Positions 1 through 6,248 of a stretch of DNA of 12,357 nt are shown here, piece after piece (within the stretch, counting starts at the first letter, position 1; each line of letters begins with the position of its first letter). The notes under the pieces are model-generated. The model saw only the letters and a program-made list of their open reading frames with translations. It was not told where the DNA came from and made no database searches. The position numbers and the translations under genes were made by a program. Location: contig DALTYF010000007.1 in NCBI GenBank assembly GCA_029986195.1, forward strand, positions 1 to 12,357. Direction: 5' to 3'. The stretch comes from Methanocorpusculum sp. (lineage in GTDB: Archaea > Halobacteriota > Methanomicrobia > Methanomicrobiales > Methanocorpusculaceae).

Positions 1-1555
1 GCTCGACTCTGAGAATCATGACCGCTGGCTCTGCTGCGGATGCGATTGCCTGGGTCCTTACCCGGAGCGGCTCAACAACGCCTGCTGCAAGCATATCGAC
101 CGGCTCCCCCTCGAAGACATCCAGACCGAAGGTCTTCTTGCCTTTCTCGTGGGCTGCACGAAGTTCGACAAGCTTGTCAATCGGGTCAAGACCTGCATTC
201 TCAGCGAGGGTTCTTGGAATGACCTCAAGTGCGGATGCGAATGCCTCGATTGCAAGCTGGATACGTCCGCCCTGGGTTGCTGCGTACTCACGGAGTCTGA
301 GGGAAAGCTCAACTTCCGGTGCTCCTCCGCCTGCGACAATCTTCTTGTCCTCAACGACAACACCGACGACGCGCAGTGCGTCCTCAAGTGCACGGCCAAG
401 TTCGTCAACCACGTGCTCGGTTCCGCCCTTGATGATGATGGAGACTGCCTTCGGGTTCTTGCACTTCTCCACAAAGATCATCTCTTCGCCGCCGCCGACC
501 TTGCGCTCTTCGACAAGACCTGCAACACCAAGTTCATCAGCGCTGATTGCGTCGATGGAAGAGATCAGTGCGCCGCCGGTTGCACGGGCGAGCTTCTCCA
601 TGTCGGACTTCTTGACCCGGCGGACGGCAAGGATGCCTGCCTTGGAGAGGTAGTGCTGTGCAATGTCGTCGATACCCTTCTGACAGAAGAGAACATTTGC
701 GCCGGATGCCTTGATCTTCTCGACAATGCCCTTAATCATGCGTTCTTCCTCGTCGAGGAACAGCTGGAGCTGGTCGGGGCTGGTGATGCTGATCTCTGCG
801 TCAACTTCGGTCTTCTTGTACTCGACTGCTGCGTTGAGGAGGAGAATCTTTGCGTTCTTCACGGTCTTCGGCATGCCGGGGTGGACACGCTCTTTGTCGA
901 TGATCATGCCTTCGACAATCTCGGAGTCCTCGATTGCACCGCCGACACGCTTCTCAACCTTGACGTTCTCGGTGTCAACGGTTCCGTCTGCATCGGCAAC
1001 AAGGGTAATTGCACGGACGATTAAGTCACAGAGCTTGTCCTTGGATGCCTCGGCGTTCTTGCCGGTCATTGCGGTTCCTGCAATCTTTGCGAGGATTTCC
1101 TTGTCCTTTGCCTTGACATCAACTGCGATGGTCTGGAGAAGTTCCTGTGCCTTCTCTGCGGCCTGGCGGTATCCGAGGGTGATAACGGTCGGGTGGACAT
1201 CCTGCTCAAGGAGTTCTTCGGATTTCTTCAGAAGTTCGCCTGCAATAACAACTGCAGAGGTGGTTCCGTCACCGACTTCGTCGTCCTGGGTCTTTGCGAC
1301 CTCGACCATCATCTTTGCGGCCGGGTGTTCAATGTCCATCTCTTTGAGGATGGTCACACCGTCGTTGGTGATGACGACATCGCCAATGGTGTCGACGAGC
1401 ATTTTGTCCATTCCCTTCGGACCGAGGGTGGTTCTTACTGCACCGGCAACTGCCTTTGCTGCAGCAATGTTCATGCTCTGGGCATCCCGTCCACGGGTAC
1501 GGGATCCGCCTTCTTTAAGAATCAGAATAGGCTGTCCGCCAAGTTGTGCTGACAT
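1..1555 (-). CDS. Thermosome subunit (group II chaperonin), C-terminus cut by window edge
   Basis: ATP-dependent cytosolic chaperonin subunit that assembles into a double-ring folding chamber with a built-in lid. Translating the minus strand from the ATG at 1555 gives 518 codons open to the window edge. Hallmarks are [10 protein letters not shown] at residues 43-52, NDGVTIL at 64-70, the ATP-binding GDGTTS at 95-100, and GGGAPE near residue 409. The last residues visible, around MILRVE, match the family's conserved region close to the C-terminus, so about 30 residues are missing (family length about 540-560). The start is supported by GGAGA at 1564-1568, eight bases upstream. It has its own TATA box and an inverted repeat in the leader. 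Which paralogue (alpha, beta or other) cannot be told. Long open frames on the plus strand here are antisense by-products of its codon use. Identification is very secure. Confidence 0.98.
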   Translation of the reverse strand, partial: MSAQLGGQPILILKEGGSRTRGRDAQSMNIAAAKAVAGAVRTTLGPKGMDKMLVDTIGDVVITNDGVTILKEMDIEHPAAKMMVEVAKTQDDEVGDGTTSAVVIAGELLKKSEELLEQDVHPTVITLGYRQAAEKAQELLQTIAVDVKAKDKEILAKIAGTAMTGKNAEASKDKLCDLIVRAITLVADADGTVDTENVKVEKRVGGAIEDSEIVEGMIIDKERVHPGMPKTVKNAKILLLNAAVEYKKTEVDAEISITSPDQLQLFLDEEERMIKGIVEKIKASGANVLFCQKGIDDIAQHYLSKAGILAVRRVKKSDMEKLARATGGALISSIDAISADELGVAGLVEERKVGGGEEMIFVEKCKNPKAVSIIIKGGTEHVVDELGRALEDALRVVGVVVEDKKIVAGGGAPEVELSLRLREYAATQGGRIQLAIEAFASALEVIPRTLAENAGLDPIDKLVELRAAHEKGKKTFGLDVFEGEPVDMLAAGVVEPLRVRTQAIASAAEPAVMILRVE

Positions 1556-2120
1556 GATTTCTATCTCCAAATACTCTGTGGTATACAGAGTAATGTATGC
1601 AGATTAGTTTGCTTTGTTGTTCTATATAAATTTGACTGTATTGCAAATGCATCGGGACAAAAATGTAAGATAATTTTCCGGGGGCCGGCATCCTCTGCCG
1701 GGGCGCGCCCGCCGGTTCAGGAGGAGTCCGTTGCGCCGGATGCGCAGCCCGTTCCGCATGCGGATCTGCCGGGAGTGCGTTTGATGAAATCTGCGGGAAT
1801 CTGTTCCGGATATACAGAATCGCCCAGTCGCACAGCGCGTCAAGAATGGGGAGGAGAGCCAGTCCGGCACGGGTGAGCCGGTACTCGACACGCGGCGGGA
1901 TCTCCTCATACTGTGTCCGTGAGATGAGGCCGTCCTCTTCCAGAGCCCGAAGCTGCAGCGAGAGCATGTGCGGCGTGATCTTCGGCAGGTTCGTCTTGAT
2001 GTCCGAGTACCGGGCAACGCCGCCGCCGATGTACCAGATGATGAGCGCTTTCCATCTGCCGCCGATACAGTCAAACGCCGCCTCAACCGGGCACTGGTAG
2101 GAATGGTTTCTGGGTTTCAT
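1515..2120 (-). CDS. HxlR-family winged-helix regulator with an unusual C-terminal overrun
   Basis: DNA-binding regulator of the HxlR/MarR-like family, usually a dimer that responds to thiol-reactive or oxidative signals. Residues 10-112 carry the whole family signature: [19 protein letters not shown] near residues 10-28, the winged helix through [12 protein letters not shown] near 58-68, PPRVEYRLT near 76-83, and LDALCDWA near 93-100. Cys10 sits where YodB and HypR, family members studied in Bacillus, have their redox-sensing cysteine. Relatives end at about 110-125 residues, but this frame stays open to residue 201. The low-complexity tail (about 1515-1785) crosses the thermosome promoter and the first 41 bases of that gene. 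The tail looks like translated intergenic DNA, so a lost stop codon or a frameshift (another frame has a TGA at 1717-1719) is likely. It is divergent from the DUF2148 gene, with a palindrome between them. Family is certain; the natural C-terminus is not. Confidence 0.9.
   Translation of the reverse strand: MKPRNHSYQCPVEAAFDCIGGRWKALIIWYIGGGVARYSDIKTNLPKITPHMLSLQLRALEEDGLISRTQYEEIPPRVEYRLTRAGLALLPILDALCDWAILYIRNRFPQISSNALPADPHAERAAHPAQRTPPEPAGAPRQRMPAPGKLSYIFVPMHLQYSQIYIEQQSKLICIHYSVYHRVFGDRNHVSTTWRTAYSDS
1572..1592 (-). promoter_or_regulatory. 21-bp inverted repeat in the thermosome leader (operator or mRNA hairpin)
   Basis: TACTCTGT (1572-1579) and ACAGAGTA (1585-1592) are perfect 8-bp inverted arms around a 5-base spacer. 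The element begins a few bases after the predicted transcription start and ends four bases before the GGAGA ribosome-binding site. Repressors of archaeal heat-shock genes, such as Phr of Pyrococcus, bind at comparable sites around the start. As RNA it would be a stable hairpin next to the ribosome-binding site. It is not the bacterial CIRCE sequence. The symmetry is directly visible; the function is inferred. Confidence 0.6.
1623..1630 (-). promoter_or_regulatory. TATA box of the thermosome gene
   Basis: Read on the minus strand this is TTTATATA, a near-ideal archaeal TATA box in an AT-rich stretch. Transcription would begin about 25 bases downstream, near 1597, giving a leader of roughly 40 bases before the ATG at 1555. 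It lies inside the overrun tail of the upstream HxlR reading frame, so the thermosome has its own promoter and does not depend on readthrough. Confidence 0.75.
1685..1701. repeat. Short GC-rich hairpin downstream of the HxlR domain
   Basis: CCGGCA (1685-1690) and TGCCGG (1696-1701) form perfect 6-bp arms around a 5-base loop. It lies in the tail of the HxlR frame, between the conserved domain and the thermosome TATA box, where a transcription terminator for the regulator might sit. No strong T-run follows on the minus strand, so terminator function is only a suggestion. Confidence 0.35.
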
Positions 2121-2166
2121 GATGCGTTGGGATACGTTAGTCTGGTACAGTTTTTGCGTTCAGGGA

Positions 2167-2172
2167 ATTTAT
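2167..2172 (-). promoter_or_regulatory. Probable TATA box of the HxlR gene
   Basis: On the minus strand the stretch reads GCATAAATTC, with ATAAAT at 2172-2167. This would place the transcription start near 2143 and give a leader of about 20 bases to the ATG at 2120. No ribosome-binding site is seen. The match is moderate. Confidence 0.45.
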
Positions 2173-2192
2173 GCCATGCGCATAAGATGGCA

Positions 2193-2227
2193 GTATCAAA
2201 AAGAGTACCGGATATTCTTTCTGATAC
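2193..2227. promoter_or_regulatory. 35-bp imperfect palindrome between divergent hxlR and DUF2148 genes (candidate operator)
   Basis: The arms GTATCAAAAAG (2193-2203) and CTTTCTGATAC (2217-2227) differ by one base, and the symmetry continues inward to a centre at base 2210. Of 17 possible pairs, 14 are Watson-Crick and one is G-T. It lies exactly between the two facing TATA boxes (2167-2172 and 2235-2242). A third, degenerate half-site, CTTTTTGGTAT at 2227-2237, overlaps the TATA box of the DUF2148 gene. HxlR proteins bind dyad sites near their own and neighbouring divergent promoters, so self-regulation and control of the DUF2148 gene is the simplest reading. The symmetry is seen; the binding protein is inferred. 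Confidence 0.65.
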
Positions 2228-2234
2228 TTTTTGG

Positions 2235-2242
2235 TATTTATT
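2235..2242 (+). promoter_or_regulatory. TATA box of the DUF2148 gene (leaderless transcript likely)
   Basis: TATTTATT is centred about 28 bases before the ATG at 2266, the distance normally found between the TATA box and the transcription start. No ribosome-binding site precedes the ATG, so the mRNA is probably leaderless or nearly so. A half-site of the neighbouring palindrome overlaps this box. Confidence 0.6.
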
Positions 2243-2265
2243 GAAAAATCCCCAAAGAATAGAGT

Positions 2266-2820
2266 ATGATATCTGAGATTGATGCAGTAAAAACCGTTGC
2301 GGGTCTGATGATGGCCGCAGCACGCACCGCCCCGAAGTCAATGGGCATTGACTCCCTTGTGATACAACCCTTTGACAGGGAGGAGATGAGAGCGGTTGCG
2401 GAGAAGATGGATGCACTCGATACGGAAACGGGCATGACCTTCTTCAATACGAATGCGGATCACGTGAGGAACAGTGACCAAATGGTCCTCATTGGCGTCA
2501 AAGGACGGCTGCCGCTTGGTGCAAACTGCGGCGGCTGCGGACATGCGACCTGTGCGGAGTTCGTAAAGACGGTCAGGGCGGCACCGGCGGATGCGGACTA
2601 TCCGGGACCGAACTGTATCTTCAAGATCACCGACCTCGGGATTGCGACCGGGTCTGCGGTGAAGTGTGCGGCGTCCCACAACATCGATAACCGCGTGATG
2701 TACACCGCGGGCGCTGCGGCAAGGAGGCTCGGACTGATGGAGGACTGCACGGTTGTGTACGGTATTCCTCTCAAGGTGTCGGGTAAGGATATTTTCTTTG
2801 CGCCGGGACGGGAACACTGA
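2266..2820 (+). CDS. DUF2148 ferredoxin-domain protein
   Basis: A 184-residue cytosolic protein of the DUF2148 family (COG4739), found mainly in anaerobes and methanogens and annotated as ferredoxin-domain proteins of unknown role. The cysteines C88, C91 and C96 lie in a CGGCGHATC motif and C117 in GPNC. This spacing could hold an iron-sulfur cluster. Further cysteines are at 134 and 161. The N-terminal half (for example AARTAPKSMGIDSL, residues 18-31) resembles the start of nitroreductase-like proteins in this family. There is no signal peptide or membrane segment. It is monocistronic, with its own TATA box, and ends in a hairpin plus T-run. Divergence from a cysteine-bearing HxlR regulator suggests a role tied to redox or thiol stress, but the substrate is unknown. 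Family assignment is firm, function is not. Confidence 0.88.
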   Translation: MISEIDAVKTVAGLMMAAARTAPKSMGIDSLVIQPFDREEMRAVAEKMDALDTETGMTFFNTNADHVRNSDQMVLIGVKGRLPLGANCGGCGHATCAEFVKTVRAAPADADYPGPNCIFKITDLGIATGSAVKCAASHNIDNRVMYTAGAAARRLGLMEDCTVVYGIPLKVSGKDIFFAPGREH

Positions 2821-2844
2821 CCGGATCATCTCCGGCATTTTTTT
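2821..2844 (+). terminator. Hairpin plus T-run after the DUF2148 gene
   Basis: CCGGA (2821-2825) and TCCGG (2831-2835) form a 5-bp stem with a 5-base loop directly after the stop codon, followed by seven T at 2838-2844. Archaea mainly use the T-run for termination; the hairpin may protect the 3' end. Confidence 0.65.
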
Positions 2845-2845
2845 G

Positions 2846-2866
2846 GAAAAAATTTTGAAAAAAAAA
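2846..2866 (-). terminator. T-rich terminator of the HTH regulator gene
   Basis: Immediately after the minus-strand stop codon (2867-2869) the minus strand reads nine T or so, then CAAAA, then a second run of six T. Such runs are the main archaeal termination signal. Together with the plus-strand signal at 2821-2844 it makes a back-to-back terminator between convergent genes. Confidence 0.6.
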
Positions 2867-3820
2867 TTATTGTTTGTCCGTCACCATCTCCAGCAGATCC
2901 GATCCGTCAGAGACATCCTTCAGCCGTTCTTCACCGATCACGAGCGTTTTGCCGATCTTCTTTTCCTTACGGTAGTCGGAGACCACACACAACGAATGGG
3001 TTCCGGAAATCTGCGAGATGTTGCCGACCAGCTCAGCCCGGCGGACCGTCTTCTGTGCCGTCCCGTAGCAGGTGAGAATCGTTTCATCCTCAAACACCGC
3101 GAACGCATGGAACGGTGCGCGGCGGAGTTCCTGCACGCTGATACCGATCGACCGCAGACGGTCGGCGGGCTGCTGGTGCGGGTCGGCATCCCCGCCGTGT
3201 CCCTGCGGCAGAGACGCCGGAGCTTTTTCCTCGGCCGCCGGAGTGTAGCAGAGAAGATCTATCGGCATCACAATGTCGTCGTTGAACAGCTCCTCAAGCC
3301 GCATGGCAACATCAAGCGTTGCGCCCATACCGCCTTCGTACTTGCTGATGGTCCGGCGGGAAACCCCCAGCGCATGGGCGAGATCCCCAAGCGACATGGA
3401 GGACTGTTCCTCGCGCAGTTCCCGGAGCCGGTCGGCATCGATGTTCACGTAGAGACCACCGGGCGATGCATACACAAGCGGCAGCTCACCTTCCGCAAGA
3501 TAATCGTAGAGGGTTGCAGAGGACACCGCGTTGATACCGTACCGCAGATAGATTGCACCGCGCTCCAGCGGTGCGTCGCGCGCCCGCTCCCCGATGATGA
3601 GAGGGACGGCACCCAGATGCCGGGAAATCTTGTCCAGATCCCAGGCAATGTCCTCGTTGACACTGTCTATCTGGGACACAACCTTGATGACCAGCAGATG
3701 CTCGCCGTCGGAGGTCATCAGATCGAAACTCCGCGGACGTATCTCGCAGCGTTCCGATACATTGTAGCCTGCCATGATCAGGATGCTGACCACGTTCTGA
3801 AGCAGCCGGTCGTTGGACAT
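2867..3820 (-). CDS. Archaeal HTH-type transcriptional regulator, three-part architecture
   Basis: A 317-residue protein of the family annotated in methanogens as putative HTH-type transcriptional regulatory protein (HAMAP MF_00584 type; quoted from memory). Residues about 131-180 are an Xre/Cro-type helix-turn-helix: LREL at the start, then SLGDLAHALGVSRRTISKYE and a following helix. The N-terminal 125 residues include SFDLMTSDGEHLLVIKVV (residues 31-48), whose Asp and final Ile-x-Lys pattern resembles a PD-(D/E)xK nuclease fold, possibly a non-catalytic remnant. A charged, His/Gln-rich linker near 200-225 leads to a C-terminal domain with no recognised motif. It is divergent from tiaS with only 50 bases between, so the two share a promoter region and the regulator may control itself or tiaS. 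Length matches the family. Ligand and targets are unknown. Confidence 0.88.
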   Translation of the reverse strand: MSNDRLLQNVVSILIMAGYNVSERCEIRPRSFDLMTSDGEHLLVIKVVSQIDSVNEDIAWDLDKISRHLGAVPLIIGERARDAPLERGAIYLRYGINAVSSATLYDYLAEGELPLVYASPGGLYVNIDADRLRELREEQSSMSLGDLAHALGVSRRTISKYEGGMGATLDVAMRLEELFNDDIVMPIDLLCYTPAAEEKAPASLPQGHGGDADPHQQPADRLRSIGISVQELRRAPFHAFAVFEDETILTCYGTAQKTVRRAELVGNISQISGTHSLCVVSDYRKEKKIGKTLVIGEERLKDVSDGSDLLEMVTDKQ

Positions 3821-3870
3821 GATCGTATAATCGTAATAGTAATGCAGTTCAATAAATTAGTATCGATAAA
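3821..3870. promoter_or_regulatory. Shared divergent promoter between the HTH regulator and tiaS
   Basis: The 50-base AT-rich gap contains AATAAATTAG at 3851-3860. Read on the minus strand this gives CTAATTTATT, placed about 30-40 bases before the regulator's ATG at 3820. On the plus strand it is only about 15-20 bases before the tiaS ATG at 3871, so the exact box for tiaS is uncertain. Neither start has a ribosome-binding site, which fits short or leaderless transcripts. One bound protein could affect both genes. Confidence 0.5.
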
Positions 3871-5115
3871 ATGTTCCTCGGTATAGACGACACGGACTCT
3901 CCGAACGGGATGTGTACCACCTATCTGGGCGCAATGCTTGCAGAAAATCTGCTGCGCGCAGGATACACCATTGGAGAGCGGCGGCTGATTCGTCTCAACC
4001 CGAATGTGATCTGGAAAACGCGGGGCAATGCAGCGGTCTGTCTGGAAATCTCCGGCGGAATGCCGGAGGCGGTCTTTGATGCCGCGTGCAAACTGATCGA
4101 GGAATTTGCAGAGTTCGACTGTGAAAACACCAATCCGGGCGTCGTCGTCGTAAACGAACGGCCGGACCCTGCATTCTACTATCAGGCGCTGCAAAGATTC
4201 TGTACCATCGGCGAGACAGTACGGCGGCTGGATAAGATCGGCGCACTCTACCGCGGATACAAATGCGGCCGCGGGCTCATCGGCGCTCTTGCGGCGGTAT
4301 CGTCCGTTCTGCCGGACGCAACGTACGAACTGCTCGCCTACCGGTCAGTGGAAAGGTTCGGAACCCCGCGGGAGATTGTGGCGGAGAGTTTCTTCGCATC
4401 GGCCGCCGCAACGTTCCCGCACACCTGGGACACCGTGGACCCCGCCGCAGGGACGGTTGTCTGTGTGCCGCACGGAAAGGATCCCGTGCTCTACGGTATC
4501 CGCGGCGAGTCGCCGGAGTGGGTGAAGCGTTCCGCCGAACTGCTCATCTCCGAACCTCCGGCGTTCTCCCAGATCTGGAAGACCAATCAGGGAACCGATG
4601 CGCATCTTCTGGACTACGATGGTAAGCCGCAGGAGGGATTCTCCTATCGCATCGACGGGGTTGTAACCGGAGAGCCGATAACCAGATGCGGGGGTCACGT
4701 GGATTTTTTCTTCACCCCGAACGCGGGCGGGCCGAACCTCAGGGTGTTTGCGTTTGAGCCGACGAAGGATTTCCGGCACACCGTCCGCAAACTTCAGTCC
4801 GGCGACCAGCTCACACTCTGCGGCAGCTGGCGGAAAGATGCGCTGCATCTGGAAAAGTTCCGGGTAAATTCCCTCCACCCCGCGTGGGTGCGGAAGTCCC
4901 CGAAGTGTCCGGTCTGCGGCGGCCGCATGACCTCTGCCGGATACGGAAAAGGATACAAATGCCGCAGCTGTTCCGGGCGCATCCGGACGCAGGAGATTAC
5001 GGAACAGATACGGGGAATTGCCGAGGGCTGGTATGAAGTCCCGCCCGATGCACGCCGGCATCTGGCAAAACCGATTGCCCGGATACAGGAAGAAAAGAGT
5101 GATGTGCGTGAGTAA
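3871..5115 (+). CDS. tiaS: tRNA(Ile2) 2-agmatinylcytidine synthetase TiaS
   Basis: Uses ATP and agmatine to convert cytidine 34 of the CAU anticodon of tRNA-Ile2 into agmatidine, so that the tRNA reads AUA and is charged with isoleucine. This is the archaeal counterpart of bacterial TilS and is essential where studied. The 414-residue protein opens with the signature GIDDTDSPNGMCTTYLG (residues 4-20), whose aspartates and threonine belong to the unusual kinase-like domain. A nucleic-acid-binding OB-like region follows near residues 260-330 (VTGEPITRCGGHVDFFF and after). A C-terminal zinc ribbon is formed by C346, C349, C364 and C367. Length and domain order match the family. The ATG at 3871 is the only sensible start because the signature begins four residues later. 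IleRS, the enzyme that charges the modified tRNA, lies at the other end of the window. Confidence 0.97.
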   Translation: MFLGIDDTDSPNGMCTTYLGAMLAENLLRAGYTIGERRLIRLNPNVIWKTRGNAAVCLEISGGMPEAVFDAACKLIEEFAEFDCENTNPGVVVVNERPDPAFYYQALQRFCTIGETVRRLDKIGALYRGYKCGRGLIGALAAVSSVLPDATYELLAYRSVERFGTPREIVAESFFASAAATFPHTWDTVDPAAGTVVCVPHGKDPVLYGIRGESPEWVKRSAELLISEPPAFSQIWKTNQGTDAHLLDYDGKPQEGFSYRIDGVVTGEPITRCGGHVDFFFTPNAGGPNLRVFAFEPTKDFRHTVRKLQSGDQLTLCGSWRKDALHLEKFRVNSLHPAWVRKSPKCPVCGGRMTSAGYGKGYKCRSCSGRIRTQEITEQIRGIAEGWYEVPPDARRHLAKPIARIQEEKSDVRE

Positions 5116-5123
5116 CCGCTGAA

Positions 5124-5154
5124 GGAAAAGATCACACGGCGGAAAAGATAACAC
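5124..5154. repeat. Direct repeat between tiaS and the next gene
   Basis: GGAAAAGATCACAC (5124-5137) and GGAAAAGATAACAC (5141-5154) are 14-base direct copies with one difference, at a 17-base period. They fill most of the 65-base gap after tiaS. This may be a paired regulator site or a local duplication. I see no clear TATA box in the gap, so the downstream gene may be cotranscribed with tiaS. Confidence 0.5.
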
Positions 5155-5180
5155 CACCCGCACCAAAGAGATACATAACA

Positions 5181-6101
5181 ATGACTCTTGAGGAGAAGAT
5201 CACATTTTATTCGCGGGAGGACGCCGCAGAGTTCCAGAAATATCTCAAAGAGAAGGACTGTTCCGCCCGCATCTCGGTTGAGCATACATTCTCCGGCACC
5301 CCGTACTTTGAAGGAACCATCTCCGCATTCGGAGAACTCATCAGCAAACTTCTTGCAAAAGAGGAGGACAGTGACCTGGCCCAGATCAAAACCGATCTGG
5401 AGAACCGCGAGAAAACCCTTGCCGAATTTTTCTCCGCACACAAAGCCGGTGATGTGCTGACCGACGCAACGCCCGCACAGCTGCTTGCGCAGCTGGAAAG
5501 CATCGATGCAAACGGCAACGACAACATACAGAAGACCGCAACGGAAAAGTTCGTCAACTCGCTGATGATTCTCGGAACCCTTGAGGACAATGAACTCCTG
5601 AAGATCGAAGGAGAGACGCCGGAGTACACGCTGATCGGCGTAAAGGATCCCCGGGAACTGCGCGTCATGTATGCCTACACCGATCTCGGCGGCATTGCGC
5701 CCGAGGACCTCGAAGGAACCGGCATTACGAGCCACATCAGAACATCATCGACAACCGGATACGTGGTCACGACCGGTGCGGAGATCGTGCTTGCCCAGGG
5801 TATTGACGATCTCGGTGATTTCCTTGACCATCTTGATGTGGATGACGATGAAGCAGGCCGGTTTGTGGATGCAATTTTCTTCAAACAGGCACTGGTTGCA
5901 AAAATCCATGATCTTGTGTCGGGCGGCATCACAACCGAGGCGGAACTCCTCGAAGCCTTTGAAGCACCGGCTTTTCCGCTCGGCATGACTGAGGATGTGA
6001 TCTCCTTTGATCTCTCCGCCGAGTACCTTGCAGGAGTCGTAAACGACCTCCGCAAACAGGGTTTCCTCAAGGGAAGAGACGGCAAGATTAAAAGTTGCTA
6101 A
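5181..6101 (+). CDS. Conserved-looking hypothetical acidic protein, function unknown
   Basis: I do not recognise this 306-residue protein. It is strongly acidic, has no signal peptide or membrane segment, and its codon use is like its neighbours, so it is a real cytosolic gene. Residues 1-60 alternate strands and helices in a compact start domain. Residues 65-150 are helix-rich with many Glu and Lys and could be coiled. A stretch near 150-165 (LIGVKDPRELRVMYAYTDLGG) begins a second domain. Near 215-235 there is a run of Asp and Glu (LDHLDVDDDEAGRF). The last 40 residues (LAGVVNDLRKQGFLKGRDGKI) look like the end of a winged-helix domain, but I cannot confirm this. It sits 65 bases after tiaS and before deoxyhypusine synthase, so a translation or RNA-related role is possible. 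The start has only a weak AAGAG upstream. Confidence 0.8.
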   Translation: MTLEEKITFYSREDAAEFQKYLKEKDCSARISVEHTFSGTPYFEGTISAFGELISKLLAKEEDSDLAQIKTDLENREKTLAEFFSAHKAGDVLTDATPAQLLAQLESIDANGNDNIQKTATEKFVNSLMILGTLEDNELLKIEGETPEYTLIGVKDPRELRVMYAYTDLGGIAPEDLEGTGITSHIRTSSTTGYVVTTGAEIVLAQGIDDLGDFLDHLDVDDDEAGRFVDAIFFKQALVAKIHDLVSGGITTEAELLEAFEAPAFPLGMTEDVISFDLSAEYLAGVVNDLRKQGFLKGRDGKIKSC

Positions 6102-6114
6102 CGCATAATAGTAT

Positions 6115-6215
6115 AGTTAGGTGGGGGATGTGGAGTACAAAGCAGTGTGGATACTGCTGCCCTCACCACAGCCAAACCTGTTTTCCAATATCTTATTGCT
6201 GTATCTCACCTAACT
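6115..6215 (+). other. Unidentified structured element with competing stems, upstream of deoxyhypusine synthase
   Basis: The 147-base gap before deoxyhypusine synthase is unusually rich in pairing. AGTTAGGTG (6115-6123) and CACCTAACT (6207-6215) are perfect 9-bp arms 101 bases apart end to end. Inside, GGTGGGGG (6120-6127) can instead pair with CCCTCACC (6160-6167), eight pairs with one G-U, and AGCAGT/ACTGCT (6141-6146, 6153-6158) is a perfect hairpin. The first two stems share bases 6120-6123 and exclude each other. A TATA-like ATTAAAAG at 6087-6094 would start a transcript near the left arm. Possible identities are a leader RNA switch, a small RNA, or a small inverted-repeat element with no gene of its own. 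No known class is recognised. Confidence 0.5.
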
Positions 6216-6248
6216 TTATGGAATTACTTTCAGGTCAGGTACAATAGA

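Noticed and set aside
149..1607. Long plus-strand open frames of about 290-300 codons over the thermosome gene
   Set aside because: They are antisense to an unmistakable, fully conserved chaperonin frame and have Cys/Leu- or Ser-rich, low-complexity translations without any family resemblance.
6120..6170. Box H/ACA guide RNA (8-bp stem followed directly by ACA at 6168-6170)
   Set aside because: The stem and ACA position look right, but the right side of the pocket has only one base, the hairpin is too short, and no kink-turn is visible.
6147..6248. N-terminal extension of deoxyhypusine synthase by 34 residues from an ATG at 6147
   Set aside because: The family starts at the ATG at 6249. The extension lies over the inverted-repeat element and shows no conserved sequence.
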